Source: Paraescarpia echinospica (taxonomy: Eukaryota; Annelida; Polychaeta; Sabellida; Siboglinidae). Taken from it: a stretch of 64,000 bases of DNA. The position numbers were made by a program, and so were the translations under genes. Positions 61,086-64,000 of this stretch are shown in pieces. Numbering within the stretch: position 1 is the first letter of the stretch; every line of letters begins with the position of its first letter. The notes under the pieces were generated by a model, which worked only from the letters and a program-made list of their open reading frames with translations, was not told where the DNA came from and made no database searches. The stretch is taken from positions 25,068,702 through 25,132,701 of the forward strand of contig CM034543.1 of NCBI GenBank assembly GCA_020002185.1, in the 5' to 3' direction.

Positions 61086-62736
61086 CTGCCCAGGTCCACT
61101 TCTATCTTCTGATTTGTTCTATCACGTCTATGACCTTTTGTCTTCTCTCTTACCCAGGCGTTTGTTTTTCTCTCCAAATATGTAATATTTCACATAGTTC
61201 TTACCGTCTTTGTGCGACTGCTAGCCCGTTGTTTTACCTGGTTGGTGAATATCTTTGTTTTCTTGCTGTTTATCATCTACTTAATATGGCATGTTTTTGC
61301 GCATTAATTTTGATTGATTCATGTAAAATGTTGTAATTTATGTTTGGGTCGGCAGAAGGCAATTGATTAAGTGTATTGTAAACTTTGATGAGGTGTTTTC
61401 ATTTATGAATTTGGAAACTGCTTCTTGATTTTGTATGTTACTTTTAATAGAATTAGGTGATGGTTATTTGTGGGGAATTGTGTTTAGAAAGGTAAAATAT
61501 GGTTGTTGGTCCGATAATTGCTTCGTTAGAATATATTATTTTGTTGTTATTGTAGGATTGGTTAATTTACAAAACAAGTTATCTATTAGTGTTTCATTAT
61601 TATTTGAAAAATAAAAAGGTTACAAAAGTTTAAATCAGTATGAATTAAATGCTGATGCTCAGAAAACAACAAAGGAACAAAAGCGCCATAATATGCAAGG
61701 ATTATGCAATACGTGGCGTTATTAAAGCACATTAGAATGTACTTAACTGGATTGCCAATGATGTCAATAGTATGTCTCGGACGTATTCCATGTTAGGTCA
61801 AATAGTGTAAAATATTGGCGTCGAATATTCAAAACCATTTACGAATAAGTCTTAATTATTGCAGTTATGAACATTGGTATTATACGAAGCAACCAGTTTG
61901 CTAATTCATATGCCAAGTGAGTATGAAATTATTACGTTTTGGTTGATTTTTTATTGTCAGCATTTGTAAATGCCTGTAAATTCGAAGTTAAAAGTTTGGT
62001 TCGAATGCTTCGTATACACTGTACAAGTTGCTCTTATTCTACGACTTAGCTGACAGTCAATTCCATGGGTTACCCTGTTTCATGGTAACCAATCGTTTCG
62101 TAGGAATGAAAACACCAAGTCCCCGGGCGTTGTAGGTGCGACAAACAAGTGGCGGCTCATTACGGAGACTGGGTAACCAAGTCCAATCTTTAACAAATCG
62201 GCAGAGTCGCCCTCTCACGAGTACTAGAGTAATTACAACAACCGATCAATGGGAACGATGCCTTTATGAATAATGAAGAATCCAAAGGTCGTAGGCCTGA
62301 TCCAAATGTAGACATATTGCTGGGATATATAAAAATGTCAAACATATATTAACTGAGATGATTCCTCATACTAATGGTAAAATAAAACGAACTTCGAGCT
62401 CCAAACTTTCACGGATTAATCTACGACACCTAGAATAGGACGTAAGACTTATATCTTTTCAGAATAGCCCATATAATATGTCTAGATTCTTACTTTTTAT
62501 GGGGTAAATCAGTTGTTCGGAACGTAAAACGTAACGTGTGCGTATATACGGTAATACGTAAAACGTAACCTAACAATCGCAGGAACCCGGCAAATCGGGA
62601 ACAGGGCCCCTGCGTCATAGACTTGGCAACATCAAGTAGACGCTGACACAATATGCTTAAGTTTACCCGCATGTCAATAGCATAGCATTACGAATAGTAT
62701 GTGGTTGTATGTGGCAATCACGACTAGGGCCTATCG
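61086..62736. other. No gene seen
   Basis: AT-rich, short ORFs only. GTTACC and GGTAAC at 62070-62092 form a small inverted repeat. Confidence 0.4.
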
Positions 62737-63180
62737 ATGGATTTCAACTGTTTATTCTCTCCGACCTTCGTCATTTTGAACAAACAACGAGTATCTGGGA
62801 GCGCGTTATGGTGTTCACGTATCGATGATGTGTATTTTCTAACATTTGATAAATATGACCATCACGACTTTCATCTACCAAGCATCCGATCAGGTGACGG
62901 GCTTTGGAATGGTGGTGGTGGTGGTGATGGTGGTGGTGGTGGTGGTGGAGGTTATGATTGTGGTGGTGGTAGTTGTGGTGGTGATGGTGGTGGTTGTGGT
63001 TATGGTGGTGGTTGTGGAGGTTGTGGTAGTGGTGGTGGTTATGGTTATGGTGGTTGTGGTTGTGGTGGTGGTGGTGGTTGTGGTGGTGATGGTGGTGGTG
63101 GTGGTGATGGTGGTGGTGGTGGTGGTGGTGGTGGTGGTGGTGGTTGTGGTGGTAGTGGTGGTGGTGGTGGTGGTGGTTGA
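62737..63180 (+). CDS. Candidate Gly/Cys/Tyr-rich protein ORF
   Basis: Begins MDFNCLFSPTFVILN, about 58 residues of ordinary composition, then in frame enters a GGT-based array rich in Gly with Cys, Tyr and Asp. A TGA ends it at 63178-63180, but the same phase stays open from 63181 to the window end. No signal peptide is evident. Gly/Cys/Tyr-rich repeats occur in shell-matrix and other structural proteins, but a simple microsatellite explains the pattern equally well. Confidence 0.22.
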   Translation: MDFNCLFSPTFVILNKQRVSGSALWCSRIDDVYFLTFDKYDHHDFHLPSIRSGDGLWNGGGGGDGGGGGGGGYDCGGGSCGGDGGGCGYGGGCGGCGSGGGYGYGGCGCGGGGGCGGDGGGGGDGGGGGGGGGGGGCGGSGGGGGGG

Positions 63181-64000
63181 GGTGTTGGTGGTGGTGGTTG
63201 TGGTTATGGTGGTGGTGATGGTGGTTATGGTTGTGGTGGTTGTGGTGGTTGTGGTGGTTATTGTGGTGATGGTGGTGGTGGTTGTGGTGGTGGTTGTGGT
63301 TATGGTGGTTATTGTGGTGATGGTGGTGGTGGTTGTGATGATGGTGGTTGTGATTATGGTGGTTGTGTTGTTGGTGGTGGTGGTGGTGGTTGTGAAGGTG
63401 GAGGTTGTGGTTATGGTGGTGGTTGTGGTTATGGTTGTGGTGGTGGTGATGGTTGTGGTGGTGGTTGTGGTTATGGTGGTTATTGTGGTGATGGTTGTGG
63501 TGGTGATGGTGGTGGTGGTGGTTGTGGCTATGGTGGTTATTGTGGTGATGGTGGTGGTTGTGGTTATAGTGGTTGTGTTGGTTGTGTTGGTGGTGGTGGT
63601 TGTGGTTATTGTGGTGATGGTGGTGGTTGTGGTTATTGTGGTGATGGTGGTGGTGGTTGTGGTGGTGATGGTGGTGGTTGTGGTTATGATTGTTGTGTTG
63701 GTGGTGGTGGTGGTTGTGGTGGAGGTTGTGGTGGTGGTGGTGGTTGGGATGGTTGTGGTGGTTGTGGTGGTGATGGTGGTTGTGATTTTGGTGGTGGTTG
63801 TGGTGGTGATGGTGATGGTGGTGGTTGTGGTTATGGTGGTTGTGGTGGTGATGGTGGTGGTGATGGTTGTGGTGGTGGTGGTGGTTGTGGTTATGTTGGT
63901 AGTGGTGTTGATGGTGGTGGTTGTGGTTATGGTGGTGGTGATGGTGGTGATGGTTGTGGTGGTTGTGGTGGTGGTGATGGTTGTGGTGGTTGTGGTGGTT
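62911..64000 (+). repeat. (GGT)n-based array with TGT, TAT and GAT variants, extends past the window
   Basis: About 1.09 kb of trinucleotides in unbroken phase. Recurrent sub-blocks include GGTTATTGTGGTGATGGTGG (codons GYCGDGG) and TGTGGTTATGG. Confidence 0.95.

Overview
This is a repeat-rich animal nuclear genome window: introns with GT-AG borders, many decayed non-LTR retrotransposons, SINE-like elements, foldback elements, very long microsatellites and minisatellites, and two 1000-base assembly gaps. The TE flavour and the abundance of tetranucleotide arrays suggest a marine invertebrate, probably a lophotrochozoan such as a mollusc. That is inference and not proven by any single gene. No prokaryotic genes, operons or CRISPR arrays were seen.

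One conserved protein-coding gene is clear. The first six coding exons of a NIMA-related kinase, best matched to NEK1, lie on the minus strand between 5772 and 1255. They encode residues 1-132 of the kinase domain (glycine-rich loop, Lys33, HRD with Asp128) and align without indels to the NEK1 family as I know it. The rest of the gene lies to the left of the window. Two ACTTCCGG (ETS-type) sites sit about 85-111 bp upstream of the ATG. Intron 4 holds the most unusual object in the window: a tandem array of about 15 units in which the 3' half of exon 4 and its GTAAGT splice donor have been copied repeatedly. Intron 5 holds a second array built on TGACATCAC.

Layout: 1-5.8 kb NEK1; 6-11 kb TE fragments and gap 1; 11.3-13.4 kb a 23-bp minisatellite open in all three forward frames; 14-18 kb SINEs, a palindrome and compound microsatellites; 18.5 kb (CTG)32; 19.4-20.1 kb a LINE 3' end; 22.7-24.1 kb a 47-bp minisatellite; 26.5-31.0 kb a segmental duplication with foldback elements, hammerhead-like motifs and an oppositely oriented LINE in each copy; 31.1-33.1 kb a 65-bp minisatellite grown from a LINE 3' tail; 36.4-48.7 kb LINE copies and microsatellites; 49-51 kb (ATGT)n; 51.1-52.2 kb a LINE running into gap 2; 56-57 kb an inverted repeat pair with CRE motifs around a short ORF; 57.4-58.1 kb a ~193-bp degenerate satellite; 60.6-61.1 kb nested LINE remnants; 62.7-64 kb a GGT-based array that stays in one reading phase to the window edge.

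Apart from NEK1, no host gene is securely identified. At least five LINE families are represented, all broken by stops, frameshifts or truncation.
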